From the NCBI GenBank assembly GCA_020650975.1, contig JAIPMN010006596.1, positions 1-37,910 of the forward strand: 37,910 nt of DNA, given 5' to 3'. How positions within the stretch are numbered: the stretch's first letter is position 1; every line of letters starts with the position of its first letter. This DNA comes from Apostichopus californicus. Taxonomy: Eukaryota; Echinodermata; Holothuroidea; Aspidochirotida; Stichopodidae. Under the pieces are notes generated by a model. It was not told where the DNA came from. It did not search any database and was given only the letters and a program-made list of their open reading frames with translations. A program made the translations under genes and the position numbers. Below, in pieces: positions 1 through 11,545 of this stretch.

Positions 1-3000
1 GAAACAAAACATGAAAAAAGTAGCAGGCTGTGCAGTATAGGTAGAAGGACAACCTAACGTTTAAAATTAATTGGTAAAGTTACAATCGCAAGTGACTATT
101 GTAGGTGAGAAGTCCACATTTACCACACCTTTTGCAGAAATGTTTGTGTTATATTAATATGTGATACTTGATTCAAAATCACTCTGTCCTCTACGTCTTG
201 CAAAAATTTATGCCCCATTTCTTATAGGTGGCAAATATTAAAGAGTCATACCCAGAAGGCTTTGTTGAAATTATTGACCAAGTGCAAAAACCTTCATTTA
301 AAAACATTTGGCAATCTATAACCAACTCTGAAGATTGTCAACTGTTTGTGAGGGCCTCCTCAAGATTTACAACAATGCTGTCTATTTTGACAAATTTTGC
401 AGCTCCAAGCGTCGTCGTCCGATTAACATATCGGTACTCTGTTGACGTACATAAATGGATGCATTTTATTTGATTTATTTGACAATATATGACAATTTGG
501 TGTTAATCATTCATGGCTGGTCTTTTTGGCAGTGGTCTTTGAAAAGTTAACGATGCCGACGGTAAAACTATATTCAGATTGACGTACAGTATATCCGTGC
601 AGTTGACAACAACCAAAGAACAAAAATTGTATTATAAACATGGATAATTTTGTATCCACTTTGTAATTTAATTATTTATATCCACATCAGTGACTTGCCC
701 CCACCCCCCTCCCCGACCATGATTCTATCATGTCATTGACCCAGGTAGTCGCTCAGTGGATTGACGAGGGACGTTGTTATTGTTAACTAGTTCAAAGTTC
801 GGAGCTTTAAGACAACTCATGATTGAGAGCGTCAAATTAGAGTGATAAATATTGTTTACCAATGTGTGTACAACGCAAACAGGAAACGGACTGCCTACTC
901 AGTTGCTACTAAACAAGAATGACTAATTGATGTCATTTATGTTTCAGGAGGTGATGTAAATGTAACTAATTACCACTCTTAATATCCGTGTCTTTTATAA
1001 ACCTCGCGATGTCTGACCGTCGGTCGGATATACCCGAGGCCTCCGTGGTTATTAGAGTTACATTGTCGATGGAGATAAATATGCAGAGTAACATTAATAT
1101 TTAGTGGCTGATTTGGATGATACTTCTGTCATTGGTTGGTTTAGCTCCATAAGATTATTAATGCACGGTTGTTTACCTTTGATTTATGCACCGTAGCATA
1201 CAAAGATCCAACTGGTTTTGCCAGCTACTGTCTATGGTAATTTCTTTCTAATCTTTACACTTTTTGTCCATGTCATGGATGGAAGGCAAGGTACCCTAAA
1301 GATATTTTTACCTAAAAGATGTACGAAATTTTCTAAATTAGACATTCTTTATGTCCAGGGATAAATGGGATGTAAAGAATCAATAAAAATAATTGACTAC
1401 TGCAGCCAGGCCTGGAATATCCGGCTATATATTCAAGTTTACTGGCTAGTTGCATACAGTGGATTTTTCATTTTTCTGCTTACAAACTGTGCAAAATTAA
1501 TGTTGCATTTGTATTTATGCCAGGATAATGCAATTGGGAATTTGATTTTAGCCAGTGGACTCTTTTATACACTGGCATTTGTTTTGTAGCATGTGCCTGA
1601 AATCGTGATATTCTAGGCCTGGAGGCACATAGCCTAATGGCGTCTTAAGCTTCATTGTAAGGGTTTACATTTGACAGAAAATGCATCAATTCCATGATGG
1701 AAAGCATGTCCCTTTGCATTAGTTATCCTTCACAAACAGAAACATTTCTTATGGATATTTATGATGTGGATACTGTAATGGTGGAAGAAAACTGAATATT
1801 CATCAAGAAAGGAGGGAGGAAATTTGCATATATATATATACATATGTGTATGTATGAGTAACGTTAGCAACCAATGGCTGTGATTGGTGCTTATGTTAAC
1901 TATCTATACATATTCATAATTTTAAAACTTGGAACTGGAAGATAGATGCGACCAATGACAGGCTCTATAATATCTTAGTAGCAAAAAGGCAGGGCTTAAA
2001 TCAACTCGATGTCAACTTTCTCTTTGCATCCACTCTTCAGTTCCTCTTGTTACTTTTGCCCCATCGCTATATATACCTTACATAATCCATACATACAAGT
2101 CTGCAGACTTCTTATGATGATTAACTGACTGCATTCTATACTAGGGACCAGACTAAATTAAAGCGTCGATGCTGCGATGTGTTTGCACAGCACAGATAAA
2201 AACGACATTGATCGAGCCTCAGTTTACCATCAAGTTATTTGTCGAGCGGGTTGTTCATAACTATTCAGGAAGTTTGACGAAGATAAATTCTTTTCCCAGA
2301 AATGAACTAACTTTATCTTTCTGTGACCACGTACGCGGTGATAACTGTAACGTAGTCTGAGATGAAAGGAAAAGTATTTTCGTGTGCCGTATTTATGGAA
2401 CATCCCCAAAAATTATCTCCAGTTTCATTGATGTGAGTTGTCTCAAAAATGATCAATTGATCCATGTGTTCTTGTAGAGAGAAGTTTCTTAGAATTTAGT
2501 GAATTTAGTGATAGTTGGTAAAGCGTGATGACGTAGTGCATTGCATGTTTGCAACTTGCAATGTATATAACCTTCATCTGAGTTGATTCTGTGGCAATCT
2601 GGTGGAGGCATTTTCATATAACTTATTATAAAAATTAAGAAACATATTTCCCATAATTGGTTCATGATAAATCAGACCAGTAATGGTAAAATCGTTAGAC
2701 ACAAAGTTTTAGAAAATTAGAAAATAACTTTATAAATTTGTGAGACTCAAAATTATCAGGAATGGATAAAAAACGGTTAAATACCTTATTATCAGAGTTG
2801 CAGATGACATAAGTGTTTCTCACGCTGCCATTCGTACAAAAATTTGCATCAAAGCTTGGATATATATTTAATAAGCAATTTCTTGGCAACTTATCAGGAA
2901 CATTGAATATAGTAATTGGTTTGGAAATCACTTGTACTGTAGTAAGAGAGACCTAAAAGTTGTTACAGTCAGGTAACTTTGCAGTTCTCCTTGACCCTTT

Positions 3001-3784
3001 ACCCTGCATGTACCATCTCCTAACCTCCCTAGGAAAGACAGTCTTATGTAAAGGATTTTAAGAAACTTGTAGAAATAAATGCCAAACTTTTGGAAAATGG
3101 ACAATTTATTAATATCAGGAGCCACATGGGATACCCAAGGCTGAATAAATTCACAGTCCACTCCCTTGGTGTGATAATTTCCATTTCCAATTCTAGCTAA
3201 AGTATAACCATAAATTCTTTGTTTGAACCATCCAATAATAACTGAAGAATGAGGTTTGGACAACACTGAATTCTATGTAATATTTTGCAATTAAGATGCA
3301 CTGTAATTTCATATCTAACATGGTCAAATTTTGTAGTGGTTGTGCAGTAGTCGTAGACGACCAAACATTTGTTTTGACAATCAAAATGAGCTTTCAGTCT
3401 TCTCTGGGACATGTCTTTGTGTACATCAAGTCTAGATTGTTGTAATAAATACCTCCAATAGGAAAAATGATCAATTTCAAATATCATTTCAGAGTGTGAA
3501 GTAAAAAGGGAAAAAAACTTTTTTCATCCAACCAGCTTGTAAGTGTGCATAATACTACCAGACAGGTGTCAGTGCGATGAAATGTTTAATGTTTAATGTC
3601 AAATCGAATTAATTATAAACTATTTGCTACCTAGCATAAAACAACTGATTTTTTGTCACTGTACCCCTCCCCCACCCCCAACCAAACCCCTTCACCCATG
3701 ATCTCTTCAGTTCATTGCACTCTTCCTTCAGAACCTATATAGTACCATTCAGAAGTATTCTTAGTAAATACTTCATTTCTGTAA
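1..3784. other. Non-coding stretch, no gene recognised
   Basis: AT-rich sequence without a recognisable exon. It has a short TA/CATATG microsatellite at about 1829-1855. Open frames at 228-473 and 2169-2360 have no recognisable homology. A short ATG frame at 1009 (MSDRRSDIPEAS...) lies in a locally GC-richer patch but cannot be assigned. Confidence 0.5.
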
Positions 3785-3792
3785 TTTTAAGG

Positions 3793-4136
3793 CAAGGGCG
3801 TAGGAACCGGTGGGGCTGGGGGGGCGCCAGCCCCCCCAGTGAAAAATATGGTGGGGCGGAAGTATCATTCCGCCCCCCCGCTCCGCAAGTCAGAAAACCC
3901 CTTTTTCATTTCCAAATGAGAAAAAAAATCTCATTTGGAGCACCAAATTGCATCTAAGGCCAGGTGAAAATGCAAAATTATTTACAAAATGGAGTGGGTG
4001 TTGAAGTGTGCTATATTGCACCAAATTGCATCTGAGGCCACCTAGAAATGTAAAAAAATTCCAAAAAAAGGCCCCTCCCCCAGGCCGGCCATCATTCTTC
4101 AGCCCCCCCACTCAAAAGTACTTTCCTACGCCACTG
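3793..4136. mobile_element. hAT-like MITE, 344 bp, with 8-bp target duplication
   Basis: The left end is CAAGGGCGTAGGAAC and the right end, reversed, is CAGTGGCGTAGGAAA, giving imperfect terminal inverted repeats of about 15 bp. TTTTAAGG stands on both sides (3785-3792 and 4137-4144). An 8-bp target duplication with CA(G)-starting ends is the hallmark of the hAT superfamily. The interior has G/C runs and no transposase, so it is non-autonomous. Confidence 0.85.
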
Positions 4137-4669
4137 TTTTAAGGTACTAGTATTTCCTTGTGTCTTACTTTTCATTTCCCTCAGATGACTTCATTCCTGT
4201 TAATTCCTTTGCCCACCTATGTCCCTCTAAATTCGTCTAAACGATAATCTTAATACGTCATCGATAATCTACACTAATATCTTGAAGGTGTAACGTGATG
4301 TACTAGTAACAACTCAGCAGCATCTCTCAAGTAATTGATACTTTGGTGAATTCTTCTCTTCTGAATCTTTCATTGTATTTTGTTGTTGTATCTTTTGCAC
4401 CTGTGCTAACATTTTAATTGTGTTTTGAGAGGAAGTACGTATGGCTATACCAAATCCTTTAAAGTCTCTTGTCATGGAGATGATAGGGTACTATTGGGTA
4501 TGGTATCGGGTTTAGTATCATATGTATGAGAGGTATTGATGGGGTCACCCAAACTTTCTTACTACCTAGGAGGAAATTCCTCATGCTAATGATTAAGTGA
4601 ATTTGATATTTTGACCGAGCTAAGAAAATGAATTTAAAAAAGAATGTTTCAAAAGCTTGTGACTTATAG

Positions 4670-5039
4670 TTTAAAGGGTATTCAGACTCGTGCAAAAAGA
4701 AATGTCTCATGCCGGTAATTTGACCTAGTTTCGAATGAGGTGTAACAGAAGTGTTAGACACCACCATCGATCCCAGAAAATACACACACAGCTTGCTACC
4801 GTCGGTAATGAGACACTAGTGTACAGTCAGTACATACAGCTGCGGTCAATACCCACAGTACAGTATACAACGATACAGCGATGGACATCTCAGGTCCAGC
4901 TAAAGATAACAAGGTATCACGTTTCATTACTGTCTGCATTTTGTAGCGACACGAACAAAACGTCACTTGCGAGCAACAGAAAGTTAACTTTTTTCAGATG
5001 GTCGCACACGGTTTGGGGCGAGTCTTCAATGCCTTTAAA
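4670..5039 (+). mobile_element. GAAGACTC-ended MITE, copy 1
   Basis: The first of three homologous copies (the others at 28936-29290 and 32887-33239). The ends read TTTAAAGGGTATTCAGACTC and, reversed from the right, TTTAAAGGCATTGAAGACTC. Both ends abut TTAA, which fits a TTAA target duplication of the piggyBac type. The interior has no transposase. The open frames across it only follow the conserved MITE sequence. Confidence 0.8.
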
Positions 5040-5471
5040 ATATTAAACAATAAATTTGTTTATTTAGAACTGCAGTGAATGATGTCAGAGGATTAAATTT
5101 TGGATATATGCAGCTTCGGGAAAGAAGTGTCGATCAATAACAAAAAGAGGAAATGAAGTAGAAAAAACAAAGGAAATATGAAAACAAACAATTATGTTGA
5201 AGAATGTAAAATGAATTTAACATTATTGCTTCAATTTGTTCCCATATTATATGAAGCTCTGCTATGGTGTCTAAGCACAGAGATGCTGCTATGCCCCCTT
5301 GAAAGAATTCTCCATTTTGTGCAGATCTATCCAGGCAGATGCTATGACATTTAGGCCGAATAATGCAGATTATAGTAAAAACCGTACTGTATGTGATAAT
5401 AATACAAACACTTTACAAACAGTGGAAACCATAGCAACAAAATATTCTTATACAGTTGTTTCATGGAATCA

Positions 5472-5561
5472 TGGAATCTTCTAACGAACGATTTAAAGAG
5501 TAAAAAGTCAGTCACATCCTTTAAGAAGTGGTTTCGTAAGGTAATAATAGCTAGTTACTGA
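5472..5561 (+). pseudogene. C-terminal remnant of a LINE reverse transcriptase ORF
   Basis: Thirty codons including the stop, reading WNLLTNDLKSKKSV, then TSFKKWFRKV, then IIASY and TGA. This matches the conserved tail after the RT domain of many invertebrate LINEs. It is all that is left of the protein in this 5'-truncated copy. Confidence 0.8.
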
Positions 5562-5672
5562 CTACTACCAAATTATACCTGTATGTAGTTCTATATATAT
5601 AATGAACATTTAATTTGTATTTATATTTATGTATATGTGTTTATATAAATTTTCTTTTCTTTTCTTTCTTCA

Positions 5673-5720
5673 GGGAGTCTTCCACATTGTTGAGCTTTTA
5701 AGCTTTATGGAAGACTTCCC
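5673..5720 (+). repeat. Stem-loop near the LINE 3' end
   Basis: GGGAGTCTTCCA pairs with TGGAAGACTTCCC around a loop containing GAGCTTTTAAGCTTT, itself partly palindromic. In LINEs with structured tails such a hairpin is the element the reverse transcriptase recognises. That role is inferred here. Confidence 0.7.
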
Positions 5721-6379
5721 TCCACTTTGTACTTATGTGGAAAAAACAAATAAATAGATAAATAATAATACAGTTGTTTCATCATAAATATTTAAATCTG
5801 TAAAGAAAATATGTTTGCACATCCGTATCCTAATAAAGAGCAAAATGACTATTCTTATTGATAATGGCAATTAATGTCTAAGTGCATGGAGCCTGTTAAG
5901 AGTTTTATTCGATCAAAAATGGCAGTTTTAAGAACTGCAAAGTGACTATGGCATATCATTTTTAAGGCACCTCTGATAATTAAAATAATTGCTCTCCAGT
6001 GAGACTTATCGTCTTCATACTTTAAGATCTTGGTTTATAATTTCAAGATCTTTGCTCGTAAATCACCAATTTGATTTACATGTATGCAGTGTATGGTTTA
6101 AGGGTTCTTTATTCATTTAATATATTTCTTTTCAAATTGTTTTACTCTAAAAAAATTCACACAAAACAAAACTGTTATTCCATCTTGTTGTTATGTCTTT
6201 ACTTTATAAATATGGCAATTAAAGAGAAGCAGATAGAGAGAAACCTTCAATATGCTTAAATATCTACTGCCCAAAGTGACAGAAAAACAAAGGAAGAAAT
6301 AAATTGTTTTAGCAAGTTTTCAAATTTTTGAATGCTAAAGGTTGTAAATTGTGTACAAGTTTATTAGACACACTTGTGA

Positions 6380-6680
6380 CACATGATTTTGTAGTAATAA
6401 TAATATAATATTTGCTTTTTATATAGCGCTTTATACCAGCGATAGGTCTCAAAGCGCTTTACAGACGTTATATTACCCCTGGTCAATGATATCCTTGCAC
6501 AGAGACAATCCCTCAAGTCGACAGCAGTTATATACTGCGCCCAATGACAAGTTACCTCGCAGGTACTCATTTAACCCTTAGGTGGAGAGAGGCAAGTGAG
6601 ATAAAGCATCTTGCCCAAGGACACAACATAATGAACTAGGCGGGACACCTTAGCCAATTAGCCACCATGCTCTCATAACA
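6380..6680 (+). mobile_element. Palindromic AGCGCTTT dispersed element, copy 1
   Basis: An AAT-rich head is followed by TATATAGCGCTTTATACC...CAAAGCGCTTTACAG and then a body with CTTGCCCAAGGACACAACA. The same TATATAGCGC start after an (ATT)n run occurs at 18450-18540 and, reversed, at 33468-33528. I recognise this type as a common short element in marine invertebrate genomes. No coding capacity is seen. Confidence 0.65.
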
Positions 6681-6902
6681 ATTGTACAAGAGTAACAATT
6701 GTACGAGAGAGAAGAGAGATTCTGTGCGATTTAGTCGATGGCAGTCGTTTTAGTATTATTTATGTTTGTTCTGTTCTCGTAATCCACTCAAACAGACACT
6801 TCTGTGAGGTAGACCAGGTAAACATTCAACACACATACTATACACAGCATCCTAGCCAGAAATAAAACTACTAAAAAGTATCACTACTCAAGTTAGTTTC
6901 CT

Positions 6903-7105
6903 GTGTAAAAGTAAGTTGGCCTGACGTTTCGATCCTAGCATGATCTTCTTCAAAGGCTAAATGACAAGTAACAGTAACAGAAGGGACAAAAACACCCACA
7001 GAATACAGACAGGTTAATGAGCATGGTGAACACAAAGAGATAGAAGTAAGGGGATTAGTACAGACAAGGGATGGAGAGCAGAAAGAAGAAAAAATATTTA
7101 TTTTG
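6903..7105 (-). mobile_element. Short insertion with Penelope/hammerhead-like motif, flanked by 13-bp direct repeats
   Basis: AAGTTAGTTTCCT occurs at 6890-6902 and 7106-7118, bracketing about 203 bp. On the - strand, 6957-6920 reads TTGAAGA, AGATC-loop-GGATC, GAAA, CGTC. That is the order of a hammerhead ribozyme core (CUGANGA, stem II, GAAA, cleavage side), a motif known from terminal repeats of Penelope-like retroelements. The core C before UGANGA is T here, so it may be inactive. Confidence 0.55.
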
Positions 7106-7122
7106 AAGTTAGTTTCCTATCA

Positions 7123-7202
7123 TTGATCATTTACGGACATATCCGGGAGATTGATCATTTATGGACATATCCGGGAGATTGATCATTTATGGACATATCC
7201 GG
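7123..7202. repeat. Tandem repeat, 28 bp x 2.9
   Basis: Units start TTGATCATTTA at 7123, 7151 and 7179, with only a C/T difference in the first unit. Each contains GGACATATCCGGG. The array begins just after the 13-bp direct repeat that closes the hammerhead-like insertion. Confidence 0.9.
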
Positions 7203-7209
7203 GGCATAA

Positions 7210-7322
7210 TTTAGTGTACAAAGTTTGTGTAGCTCTGTTTTGTAGGCACTGAGTTTTGTCTCTTACAAAATACTATGTTGTCTGTGTACAAAAACTGCTA
7301 TACATTCTTTGCACCGTTTGTA
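7210..7322 (+). repeat. Dispersed repeat, shorter copy
   Basis: Shares ATTTAGTGTA, CTCTTAYAAAATACT, GTGTACAAAAACTGCTAYAC and ACCGTTT, in that order, with 21210-21390 inside PARP1 intron 8. No coding potential. Confidence 0.6.
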
Positions 7323-7329
7323 AAAGCAT

Positions 7330-10300
7330 CTTGCTTACCATGTTGCTATGAGATAACCACCAGATAAATCATTCCCTGACATCTACAAGACGTTCAACTC
7401 AACAGCTAATTTTTTCACTGTCGGCCTCATTTCTATCTTGAACAAATTAGATTTGAATACTTCACATGCAATAATAAACCTACTCAACACACACAAACTT
7501 ATTTCATTAAGGTTAAAATATTTATAACATTATGAAAAATGATCAAACTTACCTGTCAGAAAACTCCAAGAGATAAATGGTTCCTTTAAACTATTCCATA
7601 AACTAATTCCATATTCTCACTTCTTGTAATAATATTTTGATGTCATAAGTACCTCTGAAGCCAAAGTCGATTGATCCTCAGGTAAACTTTGCGAATTGAG
7701 TTAATCCGGATTTATACAACTTCCATTCAAAGTTTAACTGATCTTCCCGTCATAAATTGAAAACATCTATTGAATCGCTCCAGAAACCACCAGCTGGCGG
7801 CAGGCTTTAATTGAATTGGTCGTCACTTAAAAGTCTCATTAAACCGAGGAGTCCCGTTTTTTTTTTTAATCCTTCAAACGATGACGAAGAAGTGATACCT
7901 CCACCTCTCGAGAATGTCTACTCGTTGTTTAAGAGAGAGCAAATGCTTGACACAACCAACAGTGAGAGGAAATTGTTCAGTGCAGCTTGGCCTGATAGAT
8001 GGATAATGGTGGTCTTGGATATTTCTTGTGTGTTTAGATGGAGAGCAAGCACATCTAATAGGACAAAGGTCAGGACTATGAAAGTAAAAACTGCCGAGGA
8101 AACAGGAAATTTAGTAAGAGTAAACGTTAGATCTCAAATAAGAAAAAAAGTTGTTGAAAGATTTTTTGTTTACTATCTGAGGCAATATTTTAGCAGTTTT
8201 TTGATACAAGAGAGTTATAATATATTAAAATTTGACACAATTTGTCATCTTGAAAAAGTAAAATTAAAAGCTGCCCGACTTAAGTAGAATTTATAGCAGG
8301 AGAATTATCAATTAATGGGATAAATATTGAACTTAATGTCAAAGGTTTTCTGACATAAAAGTAAATTTTCTTTTAGAAAGGAAGAATTTTTATGGAAACA
8401 AATCTGACACAATTGAACACATTTTCATTTTTTTAATTGGACTAAGATTTTTTCTTGGTTAAATTCGTGACCAGCATACACATCAAGTCTCATGTACAAT
8501 TCTGTAAATGTAATAGTTTTGAGTAAAATATAGATATTTGATATCACAAACTATGTCACTGAAATTTGTTCAGTGTTATATATAGCATACTCAGTTTGTG
8601 TAGTCAACTATCTTCAAACTTCTTTGTTCAAAGAAATTGATAATGAGGAAGATTGAAAATGGAACTTTAACTTATTTGGTAAACTTTTGCGAACTGGTTG
8701 CAACAAAGTTGATATAAGCATGAATGACATTTTTTCACTTCTAATTTAGCTATTTAGTACATTTGGCAGTAACTAAAGCAATAACTTAAGGCATATATGA
8801 ATATGATTTGGCTGGATCAGAGTTATGCAAAATTCTCTAATATCCAAGAAAACATGTATAGCTTTAAGTTGCTATTGAAGTCTTAGAACATTAACATAAT
8901 ATTATTTCAAATCTACTCATTAGATCATTTAAATAAAACTGCTGTACATTAGAGCAGTATCATACTGTACATGGTACTTTTCTTAAACTTGTCTAAACTG
9001 ATGTTAGAAAAATAAAAACTTTACCTGATATAAATGTGATTTCCTGGTGCAACTGCTAGTCCTGCAGTTGCCAGTTAGAAACTGCTCTATGGTATAAATC
9101 CTTTCTCGTATTCTCAAGCAGTTGGCTAAGATGTTCTGTCATGGTTGAACCAAATTCACGGAGAGGGTCATACGTCTTTGTACTACCGACACCTTTGTAC
9201 CGATGGACACATTTTCAGAGCTTTTCGTTGTTTGATTTGAATCATAGCAACTCCTACTGGTGGCTATATATATACATATATATGATTGACTCATCTGTAA
9301 TCTTCAGCAAGTGTTAACACTAGGTTTTAACAAGGATAAGCAATTATTTCCTAAGGAAAATGTTTGCTCTATTAGATGTACTTTAACACATGTGGGTGAT
9401 ATATGTCCAAGAACAATATTAAAGTGATACATCCCATCTTAGGTCACAGTTTTTATTTCTCTTGACATCAAAATTGCAACAATTACAGCGATGTATCTTT
9501 CTGGATGAATATTTATAATGGATGGATGCTCAAAGATTGCAGAAAGCTTGTATGAAAGCAAGAAATATTGAATGCCATTGGTACTGATTTTACTCATTTT
9601 TACATGCTAATGTTTCAAAAAGCTTCCAATAGTGTTTTTTTAAGGAAGAGAAAAACTGATGATAATGCATTTTTGAAAACTTGTAGTGCAGTTAATAGCG
9701 TGCTTTAATTTGGGCCCATGCAGCTCCAATGACTTGTAAATAGCCTCAATATGGTATCAAGTTTAAATTACTTACTATAATATTAAGTATTATTTTTCAT
9801 CAGGGCAAGCTGCAATGAAGGAGCAATTCATTATAAGTTTGACAGCCCTGAGAGAAAGTTACAAACAGTTTGTTCTGAAGTAGTTAATCAATCGCTTTAA
9901 TCGTGATCTGTCTTTGAGCTTATAGCGCCCAGGTGTTTGTTTATTGTGTTTATCCTACGCCCGAGCGTGATGACCGTGTCAACATCGTTCAACGGGCTTA
10001 ACATGTGTAAGCCTTGATAAAATGATCGGCTAATGTGCTTAAACTGTAGTCAAATCTCTCTTAGTGTTATTACAAGGGATGAGTAGGTTTCCATGGATTT
10101 GTCAGCATGGTGACCTTTGGTGGACAGATTTACGGAATCGTTCATTTAATTAAAATATTATTGTAAAGATCGTTTGTGTCAGTTTCTAAGTAATTTTAGT
10201 TAAGACATTAATTAAATAATATTTACAATTCAAAATTAATGTGCTTAGATAACTTTTGTTGTTGTTGATATTTATGAGTGGTTAAGTTTGTTGCTGTTTC

Positions 10301-11412
10301 TATACATGGACTGCCCCCCATAAATTTATACTTTATTTATTAGGAATCAGAGTTTCTCTTGTGGTCTTTCGCTACGATTATTGTAAGAAAAGGCGGGAAA
10401 TCAGAGATATGATATAACATTCTCAAGTTTTATTGAGGGCTTTTGAGGTGTGAGCCTCTTGGAGTACAGACCGTAGACTGACATACAACAAGATGCATTA
10501 TCATGTACAATTAGACACTGTTATGTAATTACCGTTAACTCCAATACAGGTTTGTCATTGACAATTACCAATAACACTACTGTAACTAAATATAAATAAT
10601 AACGACAGCTTCCCTCACCGTCTGAAATTTGTTTTTCAACCAGGAATCAGAATAAAAGTTGAGACCGAAATAACAACAGTAATCCTGGATACAATGTAAA
10701 CACAAAAAAAAGCTGTTCACTATCTGCTATTAGTAATCAAAATAATGATCTAAATTGGTGTCCATTCCAACAAATCAAAACAGATATTTAACACTTAATT
10801 CAGTAGATCTCTGTCAAGTTACCTAGTAACCAACCGCTCAAAAGTTATACAACTTGTAAAATCCCCAAATTGGGACACAATTGTTTTGTTTAATACCTGT
10901 GCGCTTTCGAACTCTTTGTTTCCGCCGAAAACTGCCCCAAATCCTCCCAGTTTTAAATTGGCCTATGGTTTTAGATTATTTGTTATTCTCCTTGCAAACT
11001 TTCAGTGTTTCCTAATTTGTTATCAGTCGCTATCTTGGGAGTTGGATTGCTTCTGCAAAATTATGTTAATTATCCCAGGTGGAGAAATTTAATGGTAGAT
11101 AATATATACAGTAATTGCATACATGTACTTATACAGTAATTGCATACATGTACAAGTCTACTGGTGCTTGAATTAAAATAAAGTATATATGGATACAAGT
11201 TAGGGGTATTTGCCAAATATTACTTTTTGTGTGTGTTTACTGTGAAAAATTTCATGGCAAGGAATCACACACAATTACAGACTCTGGGTATTGTAGGTAT
11301 TATAACTTCATTTGGAACATGATTTTATTGAATTATTGCCACACACATGTTTTTATGTTGTTTGTTCACAGAATGCTGTTTTAATTCATTCTTTCTTTGT
11401 TTTCATCTACAG
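7330..11412. other. Non-coding stretch upstream of the first visible PARP1 exon
   Basis: No exon of the PARP1 zinc-finger or BRCT region could be recognised here. A frame at 7811-8287 (158 codons, TTG start) has no recognisable domain. A 23-bp direct duplication (ATACAGTAATTGCATACATG...) lies at 11113-11153. If the upstream exons lie beyond the window, this is part of one long PARP1 intron. Confidence 0.5.
11113..11153. repeat. Short direct duplication (about 21-23 bp x 2)
   Basis: TACAGTAATTGCATACATGT appears twice, separated by only a few bases (ACTTA), about 260 bp before the first PARP1 exon found. Confidence 0.8.
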
Positions 11413-11545
11413 GGTTGGCTTCCATTTGTCATATTTTAAAATCCCAGGGGGTCATGTTTGCTGCTACCCTGGGAATGGTAGACATCAGCAGAGGTAGCAA
11501 CTCTTTCTACCTGCTACAGCTACTGAAGAGTGACAAATCAGAGAG
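11413..11545 (+). CDS. PARP1: PARP1 exon a: end of linker and start of WGR domain
   Basis: The acceptor TTTTCATCTACAG ends at 11412 and the donor GTAGAT starts at 11546. The exon enters with two bases of a split codon and leaves with two. It reads [11 protein letters not shown] and then [20 protein letters not shown], which aligns without gaps to the human segment running into the WGR domain. A second AG at 11447 would also keep the frame but would drop residues that align with human PARP1, so 11412 is preferred. Confidence 0.9.

Larger units (their letters stand above)
5465..5767 (+). mobile_element. 5'-truncated LINE insertion with 15-bp target duplication
   Basis: The 15-mer ATACAGTTGTTTCAT stands at 5450-5464 and again at 5768-5782. 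Between them lies the extreme 3' end of a LINE. Codons 5472-5561 encode W-N-L-L-T-N-D-L-K...S-F-K-K-W-F...S-Y-stop, the usual C-terminus of LINE reverse transcriptase proteins (WNxLP..LK...SxxxFK). After it come a pyrimidine run, a stem-loop (5673-5720) and an AAATAAATAGATAAATAATAAT tail. The intact duplication points to a fairly recent insertion. Confidence 0.87.

Noticed and set aside
228-473. 81-codon frame following a plausible acceptor (TTCTTATAG)
   Set aside because: It begins with GTG directly after a stop, no protein family is recognisable and no donor or partner exon could be matched. It might be a real exon of an unknown gene, but the sequence alone does not show it.
4459-4785. Two near-identical open frames (MYFLGSMVVSNTSVTPHSKLGQ type) at 4459-4785 (-) and 29175-29489 (+)
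   Set aside because: The shared peptide comes from the conserved end of the MITE copies. The third copy breaks the frame, so it is repeat sequence and not a gene family.
7123-7202. CRISPR-like array
   Set aside because: The 28-bp units are directly adjacent without unique spacers, and the DNA is animal nuclear sequence.
7811-8287. 158-codon frame, the longest unexplained one on the + strand
   Set aside because: It starts at TTG and runs through a poly-T tract. Its composition is lysine-rich like the local AT-rich DNA, and no motif is visible.
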